Shown piece after piece: positions 19,023 to 27,607 of a stretch of 64,000 nt of DNA; the stretch's first letter is position 1; every line of letters starts with the position of its first letter. The notes beneath the pieces were generated by a model. That model was not told where the DNA came from. It ran no database searches and worked only from the letters and a program-made list of their open reading frames with translations. The position numbers were made by a program, and so were the translations under genes. This DNA is from Blautia sp. An249 (GTDB taxonomy: Bacteria; Bacillota; Clostridia; Lachnospirales; Lachnospiraceae). The stretch covers positions 1-64,000 of the forward strand of contig NZ_NFJL01000013.1 in the NCBI RefSeq assembly GCF_002159835.1, read 5' to 3'.

Positions 19023-20207
19023 ATGTTTCACGCATTTTTAATTAAATATGCAGAAATTGCAATTAAAGGGAAAAACAGATATTTATTTGAAGACGCTTTG
19101 ATTAAGCAGATGAAAATTGCCCTGGAAAAGGTGGAGGGCGAATTTGATGTGCAAAAAGAACAGGGACGGGTCTATGTGTACTGCAAATCTGATTATGACT
19201 TTGATGAAGTCATGGAAGCCCTGACCAGAGTTTTCGGAATCGTGGGAATCAGTCCCGTGGTTATTTACGAAGACAAAGGATTTGAACAGATGGGCAAAGA
19301 TGTGTTAAGCTACATGAAAGAACACCACCCGGGTTATGCAGGTACTTTTAAAGTACATACCAGAAGAGCGAAGAAATCTTATCCCATGACTTCCATGGAA
19401 GTCAGCAGCGAACTGGGCGGCGTTATCTTAGAGGAATTTCAGGATGCGTCTGTGGATGTCCATCATCCCCAGTTAAATCTGACAGTGGAAATCCGGGATA
19501 AAATTTACGTATATTCCAGAACTATACCGGGCCCCGGAGGTATGCCGGTGGGAACCAACGGAAAGGCGATGCTTTTACTTTCCGGAGGGATTGACAGTCC
19601 TGTTGCCGGATATATGATTGCGAAAAGAGGGGTAAGAATCGAGGCCGTCTATTTCCATGCACCGCCTTATACCAGTGAACGGGCGAAGCAGAAAGTAGTG
19701 GATCTGGCGAAGCTGGTGGCCAGATACAGCGGCCCCATTCGTCTGCATGTGGTGAATTTCACAGATATTCAGTTATATATCTATGATAAGTGTCCCCATG
19801 AGGAGCTGACAATTATCATGAGAAGGTATATGATGCGTATAGCAGAGCATTTTGCCAAAGAGCGTAAATGTCTGGGCCTGATTACCGGAGAAAGTATCGG
19901 CCAGGTAGCCAGTCAGACCATGCAGAGCCTTGCGGCAACCAATGAAGTGTGCACCCTCCCTGTATACCGTCCGGTAATCGGATTCGATAAACAGGAGATT
20001 GTGGAAATCGCTCATAAAATTGATACCTTTGAGACGTCTATCCAGCCTTTTGAAGACTGTTGTACCATATTTGTGGCGAAGCACCCGGTGACGAAACCTA
20101 ATTTAAAGGTGATAAAACGTTCGGAAGAAAAACTGGAGGAAAAGATAGAAGATCTTGTGAGAGAAGCAATTGAGACGACAGAAGTTATTGATGTGGAACA
20201 GATGTAA
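19023..20207 (+). CDS. thiI: tRNA 4-thiouridine synthase ThiI
   Basis: ThiI adenylates U8 of tRNA and inserts sulfur supplied by a cysteine desulfurase. The 394-residue protein has an N-terminal ferredoxin-like domain, a THUMP domain (about 60-165) and a PP-loop ATPase with L-L-L-S-G-G-I-D-S-P near 187. It lacks the C-terminal rhodanese domain of the E. coli enzyme, as is usual in Firmicutes. C-C-T-I-F near 345 is conserved in this short type. AGGAGG precedes the ATG. Confidence 0.95.
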   Translation: MFHAFLIKYAEIAIKGKNRYLFEDALIKQMKIALEKVEGEFDVQKEQGRVYVYCKSDYDFDEVMEALTRVFGIVGISPVVIYEDKGFEQMGKDVLSYMKEHHPGYAGTFKVHTRRAKKSYPMTSMEVSSELGGVILEEFQDASVDVHHPQLNLTVEIRDKIYVYSRTIPGPGGMPVGTNGKAMLLLSGGIDSPVAGYMIAKRGVRIEAVYFHAPPYTSERAKQKVVDLAKLVARYSGPIRLHVVNFTDIQLYIYDKCPHEELTIIMRRYMMRIAEHFAKERKCLGLITGESIGQVASQTMQSLAATNEVCTLPVYRPVIGFDKQEIVEIAHKIDTFETSIQPFEDCCTIFVAKHPVTKPNLKVIKRSEEKLEEKIEDLVREAIETTEVIDVEQM

Positions 20208-20237
20208 AAAAGCTGCTGCAGTAAACTCTGCAGCAGC
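20206..20237 (-). terminator. Terminator between convergent thiI and HPr-like gene
   Basis: GCTGCTGCAG and CTGCAGCAGC (20212-20221 and 20228-20237) form a 10-bp stem. On the minus strand it is followed by six T residues, so it mainly serves the HPr-like gene. Confidence 0.8.
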
Positions 20238-20253
20238 CCTGACTATCTGGGGT

Positions 20254-20493
20254 TTATTCCTCGATGAGATAAGACTGAATAATCTCCATAACATCATCAA
20301 GACTTGTTCCGTCAGCATGGATATTTAAGTCGATGGGTTTGGATAAATCCAGGCTAAAGATACCCATGATAGATTTTGCATCAATTACATATCTTCCGGA
20401 TACTAAATCGAAATCGCAGTCAAATTTGCTGATTTCATTTACGAAAGCTTTTACTTTATCAATTGAGTTTAATGAGATTTTAACGGTTTTCAT
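20254..20493 (-). CDS. HPr-like protein lacking the phospho-histidine
   Basis: The 79-residue protein has the HPr fold signature: S-K-F-D near residue 22 and A-K-S-I-M-G-I-F-S-L around Ser41, the equivalent of the regulatory Ser46 of HPr. The usual G-I-H-A-R-P active site is replaced by N-S-I-D-K-V-K; neither His15 nor Arg17 is present. It therefore cannot pass phosphate in the PTS but could still be phosphorylated by HPr kinase. Bacillus Crh is a precedent for such a regulatory variant. The gene stands alone between thiI and mtaB. The regulatory role is inferred. Confidence 0.8.
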   Translation of the reverse strand: MKTVKISLNSIDKVKAFVNEISKFDCDFDLVSGRYVIDAKSIMGIFSLDLSKPIDLNIHADGTSLDDVMEIIQSYLIEE

Positions 20494-20616
20494 TCTATTG
20501 ACCTCCCTAGTAATTTTATACCTTCATCTTACAGTTTGGTATTTTAAAAGTCAAGGTAAAAACCGTTAAATTTAAGCAAAAGAATTAGTGAATATGTATA
20601 GAAATTGGAGGAATAT

Positions 20617-21945
20617 ATGGGAAAGAAAGTTGCCCTTCATAATTTAGGCTGCAAAGTGAACGCGTATGAAGTAGAAGCCATGCAGCAGCTTTTGGAAGAG
20701 GCGGGGTATGAGATTGTTCCTTTTGCGCCCGGAGCAGATATTTATGTAATTAATACCTGTACCGTTACAAATATTGCCGACCGTAAGTCTAGACAGATGC
20801 TCCATAAGGCTAAAAAAATGAATCCGGATGCCATCGTGGTGGCTGCCGGATGCTATGTGCAGACAGATAAAGAGAAACTGGAAACGGACGGACAGATCGA
20901 TGTAATCCTGGGCAATAACCGGAAACGGGAAATCGTAGAGGTTCTGGAGGAATATCAGCAGGAGAAAGCCGGCCAGGAGCGGGTAATCAATATTAACCAG
21001 ACCAAAGAGTACGAACAGCTTTCCATTAACAGAACAGCAGAGCATGTAAGAGCGTATATTAAGGTTCAGGACGGATGCAATCAGTTTTGCACTTACTGTA
21101 TCATTCCTTATGCCAGAGGTCGTGTGCGCAGCCGGAAGAAAGAGGACATTCTGAAAGAAATACGCAGTCTTGCAGCAAAGAATTACAAAGAGGTTGTTCT
21201 GACAGGAATCCATTTAAGCTCCTATGGGGTAGACTTCCCGGAAGGAGAAAAAGAGACGCTGCTCTCCTTAATCGAGGAAGTTCATAAAGTGGAAGGGATC
21301 CGGAGAATCCGTTTAAGTTCTCTGGAGTCGGGAATTATAACGGAAGAATTCGTAAAAAGAATTTCAGAACTTCCCAAACTGTGCCCCCATTTCCATCTGT
21401 CACTGCAAAGCGGTTCTGACAGTGTATTAAAAAGGATGAACCGGAGATATACTTCGCAGGAATATGAAGAGAGATGCGGCCTTTTAAGAAAGTATTACAC
21501 AGACCCGGCTCTTACCACAGATATTATTACCGGTTTTCCGGGAGAGACAGAAGAAGAGTTTAAAGAAACCTGCCGGTTTGCAGAGAAAATCCGGTTCTAC
21601 GAGACCCATATTTTCCGTTATTCCAAACGCAGAGGAACAAAAGCGGCCAGGATGGAAGGACAGATTCCGGAACCGATAAAGGCAGCCAGAAGCGAAATTC
21701 TCTTAAAACTGGATGAACAGAGAAGGGGAGAATATGAAATCCGGAGGATGGGAGAACCCCTGGAAGTTCTTCTGGAAGAAGAAATCGAGAAGGAAGGAAA
21801 AGCCTATTATCTGGGACATTCCAGAGAATATATTAAGGTGGCAGTGGAAAAGAAAAAGGAGTATCAGATTAACGACATTGTAGTTGTAAAGGGAACCGGT
21901 TATCTGGAAAATCATACGGTGCTGGGGGAATGTCTGGACAACTGA
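20617..21945 (+). CDS. mtaB: tRNA (N6-threonylcarbamoyladenosine37) methylthiotransferase MtaB
   Basis: This radical SAM methylthiotransferase converts t6A37 to ms2t6A in tRNAs reading ANN codons. The ATG at 20617, after TTGGAGG, gives 442 residues. The UPF0004 domain binds one [4Fe-4S] cluster (L-G-C-K-V-N near 11, N-T-C-T-V near 46, A-G-C-Y-V near 80). The radical SAM motif is C-N-Q-F-C-T-Y-C near 151-158, and a TRAM domain forms the last 60 residues. The length fits MtaB (YqeV) rather than MiaB. Confidence 0.93.
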   Translation: MGKKVALHNLGCKVNAYEVEAMQQLLEEAGYEIVPFAPGADIYVINTCTVTNIADRKSRQMLHKAKKMNPDAIVVAAGCYVQTDKEKLETDGQIDVILGNNRKREIVEVLEEYQQEKAGQERVININQTKEYEQLSINRTAEHVRAYIKVQDGCNQFCTYCIIPYARGRVRSRKKEDILKEIRSLAAKNYKEVVLTGIHLSSYGVDFPEGEKETLLSLIEEVHKVEGIRRIRLSSLESGIITEEFVKRISELPKLCPHFHLSLQSGSDSVLKRMNRRYTSQEYEERCGLLRKYYTDPALTTDIITGFPGETEEEFKETCRFAEKIRFYETHIFRYSKRRGTKAARMEGQIPEPIKAARSEILLKLDEQRRGEYEIRRMGEPLEVLLEEEIEKEGKAYYLGHSREYIKVAVEKKKEYQINDIVVVKGTGYLENHTVLGECLDN

Positions 21946-22018
21946 ACAAAGTTTTCATTGTATTTTTGGCAGTTTTATATTAAAATAAAGTGAAGAGTAT
22001 AGATAAGGACGTGGAAAT

Positions 22019-22288
22019 ATGGCAGAGAAATTAAGTAATACACAGTATTTCAAGACAAAAACAGAACCTGAAGTGCATGTAAAGGAAGTTTTGGATCTGG
22101 TATACAATGCGATGAATGAGAAGGGATATAATCCGGTGAATCAGATTGTAGGGTATATTATGTCCGGAGATCCCACTTATATTACCAGCCATAAAGGTGC
22201 ACGAAGCATGATCATGAAAGTAGAGCGGGACGAACTTGTAGAAGAACTTTTAGCTGAATATATTAAAAATAAGTCCTGGGAACGATAA
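22019..22288 (+). CDS. ireB: IreB family regulatory phosphoprotein (UPF0297)
   Basis: The 89-residue protein contains the family core: T-Q-Y-F-K near the start, then [19 protein letters not shown] and [10 protein letters not shown]. In Enterococcus, IreB is a substrate of the PASTA kinase IreK and its phosphatase and affects cell-wall stress resistance. The threonine-containing N-terminus fits phosphorylation. It forms the conserved cluster ireB-ruvX-DUF1292; ruvX begins two bases after it. Confidence 0.93.
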   Translation: MAEKLSNTQYFKTKTEPEVHVKEVLDLVYNAMNEKGYNPVNQIVGYIMSGDPTYITSHKGARSMIMKVERDELVEELLAEYIKNKSWER

Positions 22289-22289
22289 G

Positions 22290-22709
22290 ATGAGAGTTCT
22301 GGGATTGGATTATGGCTCAAAGACAGTGGGAGTTGCTGTCAGCGATCCTCTTGGATATACTGCACAGGGGATAGAAATTATCAGGAGAAAGTCGGAGAAT
22401 AAACTCCGGCAGACATTGGCACGGATTGAGGAACTCATTTCGGAATACCAGGTAGAGAAGATTGTGCTTGGTCTGCCGAAAAATATGAATAATACCATGG
22501 GGGACAGGGCTGTGAAATCTCTGGAGTTTAAAGACATGCTGGAGAGACGAACAGGCCTGCCTGTTATTATGTGGGATGAAAGACTGACAACTGTGGCGGC
22601 TCAGAGAGTTTTGATAGAGGCGAAAGTCCGCAGAGAGAACCGGAAAGAATATGTGGACGAACTTGCAGCAATTTTTATTTTACAGGGGTATCTGGATTCC
22701 CTTGCGTGA
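22290..22709 (+). CDS. ruvX: Holliday junction resolvase-like / pre-16S rRNA nuclease RuvX (YqgF)
   Basis: The 139-residue RNase H-fold protein shows [13 protein letters not shown] near residue 4, V-L-G-L-P-K-N-M-N near 60, D-E-R-L-T-T near 98 and a [10 protein letters not shown] end, all family residues. Homologues process the 5' end of 16S rRNA; a Holliday-junction resolvase role has also been proposed. It lies between ireB and the DUF1292 gene, as in Bacillus (yrrK). Confidence 0.93.
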   Translation: MRVLGLDYGSKTVGVAVSDPLGYTAQGIEIIRRKSENKLRQTLARIEELISEYQVEKIVLGLPKNMNNTMGDRAVKSLEFKDMLERRTGLPVIMWDERLTTVAAQRVLIEAKVRRENRKEYVDELAAIFILQGYLDSLA

Positions 22710-22718
22710 AAGGTGCTT

Positions 22719-22976
22719 ATGGAAAAGATTAAATTTCAGATTGAGGACGGAACAAGCGTAGAATTTTATGTAGAAGAACAAGCAAAAATCGGAGGTCAGA
22801 ATTACCTTCTGGTATCAGATTCCCAGGGTGAGGAAGCAGAGGCATATATTTTAAAAGATGTGTCAGAGGATACCAGCGCCCAGGCATGTTATGTACTGGT
22901 AGAAGAGGAAGAAGAACTGGAAGCAGTTTTTAAAGTTTTTCAGCAGATGATGGAAGACGTGGATATGATTCGGTAA
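22719..22976 (+). CDS. DUF1292 protein (YrzB-like)
   Basis: The 85-residue acidic protein begins M-E-K-I-K-F-Q-I-E-D-G. It contains the DUF1292 pattern of a short beta-rich start, Y-L-L-V-S-D, and an acidic V-L-V-E-E-E-E-E-L-E-A-V-F helix. Function is unknown. It is the third member of the conserved ireB-ruvX-DUF1292 cluster. The ATG at 22719 is preferred to the in-frame GTG at 22713, which lies in the presumed ribosome binding site. Confidence 0.8.
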   Translation: MEKIKFQIEDGTSVEFYVEEQAKIGGQNYLLVSDSQGEEAEAYILKDVSEDTSAQACYVLVEEEEELEAVFKVFQQMMEDVDMIR

Positions 22977-23005
22977 TCGGCCCAATAAGCATGGAGGTGC
23001 ATTGA

Positions 23006-24880
23006 TTGAAAGAAGACAATATAAATAATAACAGTAAGGACGGCAGTGTGCAAAAGCAGGCTGGGAAACAGAAATCAAAGAACAGACAGCCGGCCAGAAA
23101 ACCTGTCAGTCCGAAAGGGAAAACTATGCCCAAAACAGGCGTAAGCAAGTCGGCAAAACCTGCAAAAGTCTCCGTAAAACAGCCTGCAAAGAATACAGGA
23201 AAAACTTCTCAGAGAAGAAACAGGAAGAATTCTTCTAAATTAAAGATTATTCCTCTGGGAGGCCTGGAACAGATCGGAATGAACATCACAGCCTTTGAAT
23301 ACGAGGACAGTATTGTGGTAGTGGACTGCGGAATGTCTTTTCCGGAGGACGATATGCTTGGAATCGATTTTGTGATTCCGGACGTTACTTATTTAAAAGA
23401 AAACATTACAAAGGTAAAAGGCTTTGTAATCACCCACGGACATGAGGATCATATCGGCGCTCTTCCTTATGTTCTGAAAGAAGTAAAGGCGCCCATTTAT
23501 TCTACGAAGCTGACTCTTGGATTGATTTCCAATAAATTGAGAGAACATAATCTTTTAAACACAACGAAGATGAAAGAGGTAAAGCACGGACAGGTAATTA
23601 ACCTGGGTGACTTTTCCATTGAATTTATCAAAACCAATCACAGTATTCAGGATGCGTCTGCACTGGCAATCTATTCCCCGGCAGGAATTGTTATCCACAC
23701 AGGAGACTTTAAGGTGGATTATACCCCGGTTTTCGGTGATGCCATTGATTTACAGAGATTCGCAGAGATTGGAAAGAAAGGCGTTTTGGCTCTGATGTGC
23801 GACAGTACCAATGCAGAGCGGCCCGGATTTACCATGTCAGAACGAACCGTCGGACATGTATTTGACAATCTGTTTAATGAATATAAGAATACCAGAATTA
23901 TCATAGCAACTTTTGCTTCTAATGTGGATCGTGTACAGCAGATTATTAATACGGCCCATAAGTTCGGAAGAAAGGTAGCAGTGGAAGGCCGCAGTATGGT
24001 AAATGTAATTTCTACCGCGGCAGAACTGGGATATTTAAAGATACCGGATAATACGCTGATTGAAATCGATCAGGTGAAGAATTATCCAAATGAGCTGGTA
24101 ACGTTAATTACAACGGGAAGTCAGGGAGAATCCATGGCGGCATTGTCCAGAATGGCTTCCAACATTCACAGGAAGATCACGATACAGCCGGGAGACACCA
24201 TTATTTTCAGTTCCAATCCGATTCCCGGAAATGAAAAAGCGGTTTCCAAAGTGATTAATGAACTTTCCATGAAAGGCGCCAATGTTATATTCCAGGATGT
24301 ACACGTTTCCGGACATGCCTGTCAGGAAGAAATTAAACTTATCTATTCTCTTGTACATCCTAAATATGCGGTACCTGTTCACGGAGAATACCGCCATTTG
24401 AAGGCTCAGGCCAGAGTGGCGGAAAGTCTTGGAATTGAGAAAGAGAACATCTTCATTCTGAACTCCGGAGATGTGCTGGAACTGGATGAGAAAAGTGCCA
24501 AAGTTACCGGAAAAGTTCAGGTTGGAGATATTCTGGTAGATGGTCTGGGAGTGGGGGACGTTGGAAACATTGTTCTGCGCGATCGCCAGCATTTGGCAGA
24601 AGACGGTATTATGGTGGTGGTAATGACACTGGAAAACCACAGCAATCTGGTACTGGCCGGCCCGGATATTGTATCCAGAGGATTTGTCTATGTAAGGGAA
24701 TCCGAAGATTTGATGGAAGAAGCAAGGAGAATTGTGGAGACAGCCCTGGACGGCTGCCTGGAACATCAGATTAATGACTGGAGCAAGATAAAGACAGTAG
24801 TTAAGGATGCACTGGGAGATTTCCTGTGGAAACGAACCAAGAGAAGGCCCATGATTCTTCCAATTATTATGGAGGCATAA
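23006..24880 (+). CDS. rnj: Ribonuclease J
   Basis: RNase J is a beta-CASP metallo-beta-lactamase that degrades RNA as a 5' exonuclease and endonuclease. The 624-residue protein has a basic, probably disordered N-terminal extension of about 70 residues (Lys/Gln/Pro-rich), unusual in Bacillus RNase J1. The metal site follows: T-H-G-H-E-D-H-I-G near 147, D near 235 in T-G-D-F-K, and the beta-CASP motifs S-G-H-A near 432 and P-V-H-G-E-Y-R-H near 457. The start is TTG after GGAGGTG. The extension may bind RNA or the degradosome; this is inferred. Confidence 0.95.
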   Translation: MKEDNINNNSKDGSVQKQAGKQKSKNRQPARKPVSPKGKTMPKTGVSKSAKPAKVSVKQPAKNTGKTSQRRNRKNSSKLKIIPLGGLEQIGMNITAFEYEDSIVVVDCGMSFPEDDMLGIDFVIPDVTYLKENITKVKGFVITHGHEDHIGALPYVLKEVKAPIYSTKLTLGLISNKLREHNLLNTTKMKEVKHGQVINLGDFSIEFIKTNHSIQDASALAIYSPAGIVIHTGDFKVDYTPVFGDAIDLQRFAEIGKKGVLALMCDSTNAERPGFTMSERTVGHVFDNLFNEYKNTRIIIATFASNVDRVQQIINTAHKFGRKVAVEGRSMVNVISTAAELGYLKIPDNTLIEIDQVKNYPNELVTLITTGSQGESMAALSRMASNIHRKITIQPGDTIIFSSNPIPGNEKAVSKVINELSMKGANVIFQDVHVSGHACQEEIKLIYSLVHPKYAVPVHGEYRHLKAQARVAESLGIEKENIFILNSGDVLELDEKSAKVTGKVQVGDILVDGLGVGDVGNIVLRDRQHLAEDGIMVVVMTLENHSNLVLAGPDIVSRGFVYVRESEDLMEEARRIVETALDGCLEHQINDWSKIKTVVKDALGDFLWKRTKRRPMILPIIMEA

Positions 24881-24887
24881 GAAAGCT

Positions 24888-25226
24888 ATGGATTCCATCG
24901 AGAAAAATGTAAAAATACTGTTGGCTTCGATAATGAAAAGTGAAGCCTATCAGGAATATAAAAAGCAGGAAGAGAAATTAAAACAGGATCCGGGATTACT
25001 GGAAAAAGTGGATCGGTTCCGTATCAGCAATTTCAGAGTACAGAATCAGTCGGATCCGGAACACATGTTTGAAGAGATGAACAGACTGGAACAGGAATCG
25101 GAAGAACTGCGTAAAATCCCGCAGGTGAATGCCTATCTGGATGCAGAACTGGCAGTCTGCAGACTGATGCAGAAAATATTTATGGACTTGTCCAATGGGA
25201 TACAGATGCATATACCCGATCTTTAA
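24888..25226 (+). CDS. YlbF/YmcA family regulator
   Basis: The 112-residue, almost wholly helical protein resembles the YlbF/YmcA family: I-M-K-S-E-A-Y-Q-E-Y, then F-R-I-S-N-F-R-V-Q and D-A-E-L-A-V-C-R-L-M. In Bacillus, YlbF, YmcA and YaaT form a complex that directs RNase Y and promotes Spo0A phosphorylation. Position after RNase J agrees with a role in RNA turnover. It starts eight bases after the rnj stop. Confidence 0.8.
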   Translation: MDSIEKNVKILLASIMKSEAYQEYKKQEEKLKQDPGLLEKVDRFRISNFRVQNQSDPEHMFEEMNRLEQESEELRKIPQVNAYLDAELAVCRLMQKIFMDLSNGIQMHIPDL

Positions 25227-25276
25227 ATCAGGTCTGTACAGAATGAAAAAAGAGACAGACTGACAGGAGTGTTAGG

Positions 25277-25675
25277 ATGAAAGAGCAAAAGAAAGAAAGC
25301 AGAGCCAGTGTGTTTTTAGCAGGAGGATTCTTCCGGATTCTTTTGTACATTTTTGTAATCGTATTAATTATATGGATTGGAAAATCCACGTTTTCCTTTG
25401 GCTATGATGTTTTTAACCAGAAGGCAATGAGTCCCGGAAACGGAAAAGAAGTTACCGTTGAAATTAAAGAAGGGGCTTCCGTATATGAGATTGGAAAGGC
25501 TCTGGAACGAAAAAATCTGATTGAAGATGCGAAAGTCTTTGTAGTACAGGAGAAACTTTCCAGATACCGGGGGAAAATCAAGCCCGGAAGTTATGTGGTA
25601 AGCACAGCTTATACTCCGGACAGGATACTGGCAGTGCTTTCCGGTGAGGATTCTCAGGAGGAAGAGACTCCATGA
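25277..25675 (+). CDS. Short MltG-like membrane protein without catalytic domain
   Basis: The 132-residue protein has a transmembrane helix (about residues 16-37) followed by one LysM-like domain: V-T-V-E-I-K-E-G-A-S-V-Y-E-I-G-K-A-L near 54-72, then I-K-P-G-S-Y-V-V. This is the N-terminal part of the endolytic transglycosylase MltG. The catalytic YceG region with its essential Glu is missing, and the frame ends with an acidic tail. It occupies the yrrL (mltG) position before yrrM and its stop overlaps trmR by four bases, so it is a real gene. It may have only a structural or regulatory role. Confidence 0.75.
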   Translation: MKEQKKESRASVFLAGGFFRILLYIFVIVLIIWIGKSTFSFGYDVFNQKAMSPGNGKEVTVEIKEGASVYEIGKALERKNLIEDAKVFVVQEKLSRYRGKIKPGSYVVSTAYTPDRILAVLSGEDSQEEETP

Positions 25676-26313
25676 TTGTGGATGAACGGCTGATTACGTA
25701 TGTGAATTCTCTGGATATGGGGAATACGGAGTTTTTGGACGAGCTGGAAGCGTATGCCCATAAGACTTATGTTCCCATTATCCGAAAGGAAATGCAGAGT
25801 TTTATAAAGGTACTGCTGGCTGTGAAGCAGCCGCAGAATATACTGGAGGTGGGGACAGCCATTGGCTTCTCCACACTTCTCATGTGTGAATACGGGAAAG
25901 AGAATTGCCGGATTACCACTATTGAAAACTATAAGAAAAGAATCCCCATTGCCAGAGAGAACTTTAAAAAGGCAGGGAGAGAAAAGCAGATTCAGCTTTT
26001 AGAGGGGGATGCCGGGGAAATACTTCCCACTTTAAATGAGTCTTTTGATTTCATTTTTATGGATGCTGCAAAAGGACAGTACATCCATTTTCTTCCTCAG
26101 GTACTGCGGCTGATGAAACCGGGAGCTGTTTTAGTATCCGATAATGTACTTCAGGATGGAGACTTAATAGAGTCTCATTATCTTGTGGAGAGGAGAAACC
26201 GTACGATTTATAAACGGATGCGGGAATATCTGTATGAGCTGAAACATCATCCGAACTTGGTGACTTCTGTGATTCCTCTGGGAGACGGGGTTACAGTCAG
26301 TATTAAGAAATAA
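25672..26313 (+). CDS. trmR: tRNA 5-hydroxyuridine methyltransferase TrmR (O-methyltransferase)
   Basis: The 213-residue class I SAM methyltransferase shows the SAM loop I-L-E-V-G-T-A-I-G-F-S-T near 62, I-E-N near 84 and the metal-binding D-A-A-K-G-Q-Y near 129 with D-N-V-L near 155. The adjacent U32 gene and the order match yrrM-yrrN/O of Bacillus, where TrmR makes 5-methoxyuridine at wobble U34 from the 5-hydroxyuridine produced with TrhP. The assignment rests on family and synteny. Confidence 0.85.
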   Translation: MIVDERLITYVNSLDMGNTEFLDELEAYAHKTYVPIIRKEMQSFIKVLLAVKQPQNILEVGTAIGFSTLLMCEYGKENCRITTIENYKKRIPIARENFKKAGREKQIQLLEGDAGEILPTLNESFDFIFMDAAKGQYIHFLPQVLRLMKPGAVLVSDNVLQDGDLIESHYLVERRNRTIYKRMREYLYELKHHPNLVTSVIPLGDGVTVSIKK

Positions 26314-26326
26314 AGAGAGGGATTTC

Positions 26327-27550
26327 ATGAAAAAGCCTGAATTATTAGTTCCAGCCAGCAGTCTGGAAGTGTTAAAAATTGCCGTGATTTTTGGTGCGGA
26401 TGCTGTCTATATCGGCGGAGAAGCTTTCGGGCTTCGGGCAAAGGCCAGGAATTTTTCTATAGAAGAGATGAGAGAGGGCATTGAATTTGCCCATCTGCAC
26501 GGTGCAAAAGTTTATGTGACAGTAAATATCCTGGCTCATAACCGGGATTTGCAGGGAGTCAGGGAGTATCTTAAGGAACTGAAGGGAATCAGGCCCGACG
26601 GATTTATCATCGCTGATCCGGGAATTTTCATGCTGGCAAAAGAAATCTGTCCGGAGATTGAACGTCATATCAGTACCCAGGCCAATAACACCAATTATGA
26701 GACATTTCGCTTCTGGTATCAGCTTGGAGCCAGCCGGGTGGTAACGGCCAGGGAACTGTCCCTGGAAGAGATTCGTGAGATTCGAAGTAAGATTCCGGAA
26801 GATATGGAGATAGAGACGTTCGTTCACGGCGCCATGTGTATTTCCTATTCCGGCAGGTGTCTTCTAAGCAATTATCTGGTGGGAAGAGATGCAAACCAGG
26901 GATCCTGTACCCATCCCTGCCGCTGGAAATATTCCATAGTGGAAGAGACCAGACCGGGAGAGTACATGCCGGTATTTGAAAACGAAAGAGGTACGTACAT
27001 TTTTAATTCCAAAGATTTGTGTATGATTGATCATATGGACGATCTGCTGACTTGCGGTGTAAACAGTCTGAAAATTGAAGGCCGCATGAAAACAGCTCTT
27101 TATGTGGCTACAGTGGCCAGGACTTACCGAAAAGCCATAGACGATTATTTTGATTCCCCGCAAAAGTATAAGGAGAATCTTTCCTGGTATGAGGAACAGA
27201 TTTCCAATTGTACGTACCGGCAGTTTACCACAGGATTCTTTTACGGAAAGCCGGATGAAAATGCCCAGATATATGACTGTAATACCTACATCAGAGAGTA
27301 TACGTATCTGGGATTCGCAGAAAGAATAACAGAAAAAGGTCTTGTGGAAATTACCCAGCGCAATAAATTCAGCGTGGGAGAGACGATAGAAATTATGAAG
27401 CCAAACGGAGAAAATCTGTCTGTTCAGGTGAAGGCGATTTATGATGAAACAGGAGCTTCCGTAGAAAGCGCCCCTCATCCACAGCAAAAACTGGAAGTGG
27501 ATTTAGGGGCACAGGTGGAAGTATACGATATACTCCGCAGGCAGGAATAA
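26327..27550 (+). CDS. trhP: U32 family tRNA hydroxylation protein TrhP
   Basis: The 407-residue U32-family protein shows P-E-L-L-V-P-A-S-S-L-E near the start, A-D-A-V-Y-I-G-G near 26 and the family signature H-G-A-M-C-I-S-Y-S-G-R-C near 165-176. Further Cys residues in G-S-C-T-H-P-C-R-W make a probable Fe-S site. U32 proteins were first called peptidases, but TrhP acts with prephenate to hydroxylate wobble U34. It immediately follows trmR, so together they form the two-step mo5U34 pathway. Confidence 0.85.
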   Translation: MKKPELLVPASSLEVLKIAVIFGADAVYIGGEAFGLRAKARNFSIEEMREGIEFAHLHGAKVYVTVNILAHNRDLQGVREYLKELKGIRPDGFIIADPGIFMLAKEICPEIERHISTQANNTNYETFRFWYQLGASRVVTARELSLEEIREIRSKIPEDMEIETFVHGAMCISYSGRCLLSNYLVGRDANQGSCTHPCRWKYSIVEETRPGEYMPVFENERGTYIFNSKDLCMIDHMDDLLTCGVNSLKIEGRMKTALYVATVARTYRKAIDDYFDSPQKYKENLSWYEEQISNCTYRQFTTGFFYGKPDENAQIYDCNTYIREYTYLGFAERITEKGLVEITQRNKFSVGETIEIMKPNGENLSVQVKAIYDETGASVESAPHPQQKLEVDLGAQVEVYDILRRQE

Positions 27551-27561
27551 GAAAGTAAGAA

Positions 27562-27607
27562 GGAACTGCAGGGCGTTCGGATGGAACCGACCCACAAAAG
27601 CAGTTCC
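27562..27607. terminator. Hairpin between convergent trhP and sigK
   Basis: GGAACTGC (27562-27569) and GCAGTTCC (27600-27607) pair around a long structured loop. It abuts the sigK stop. There is no strong T tract, so termination efficiency is uncertain. Confidence 0.45.

Noticed and set aside
24104-24898. 264-codon minus-strand frame opposite RNase J
   Set aside because: Lies wholly within the complement of a conserved gene; composition is that of an antisense shadow.
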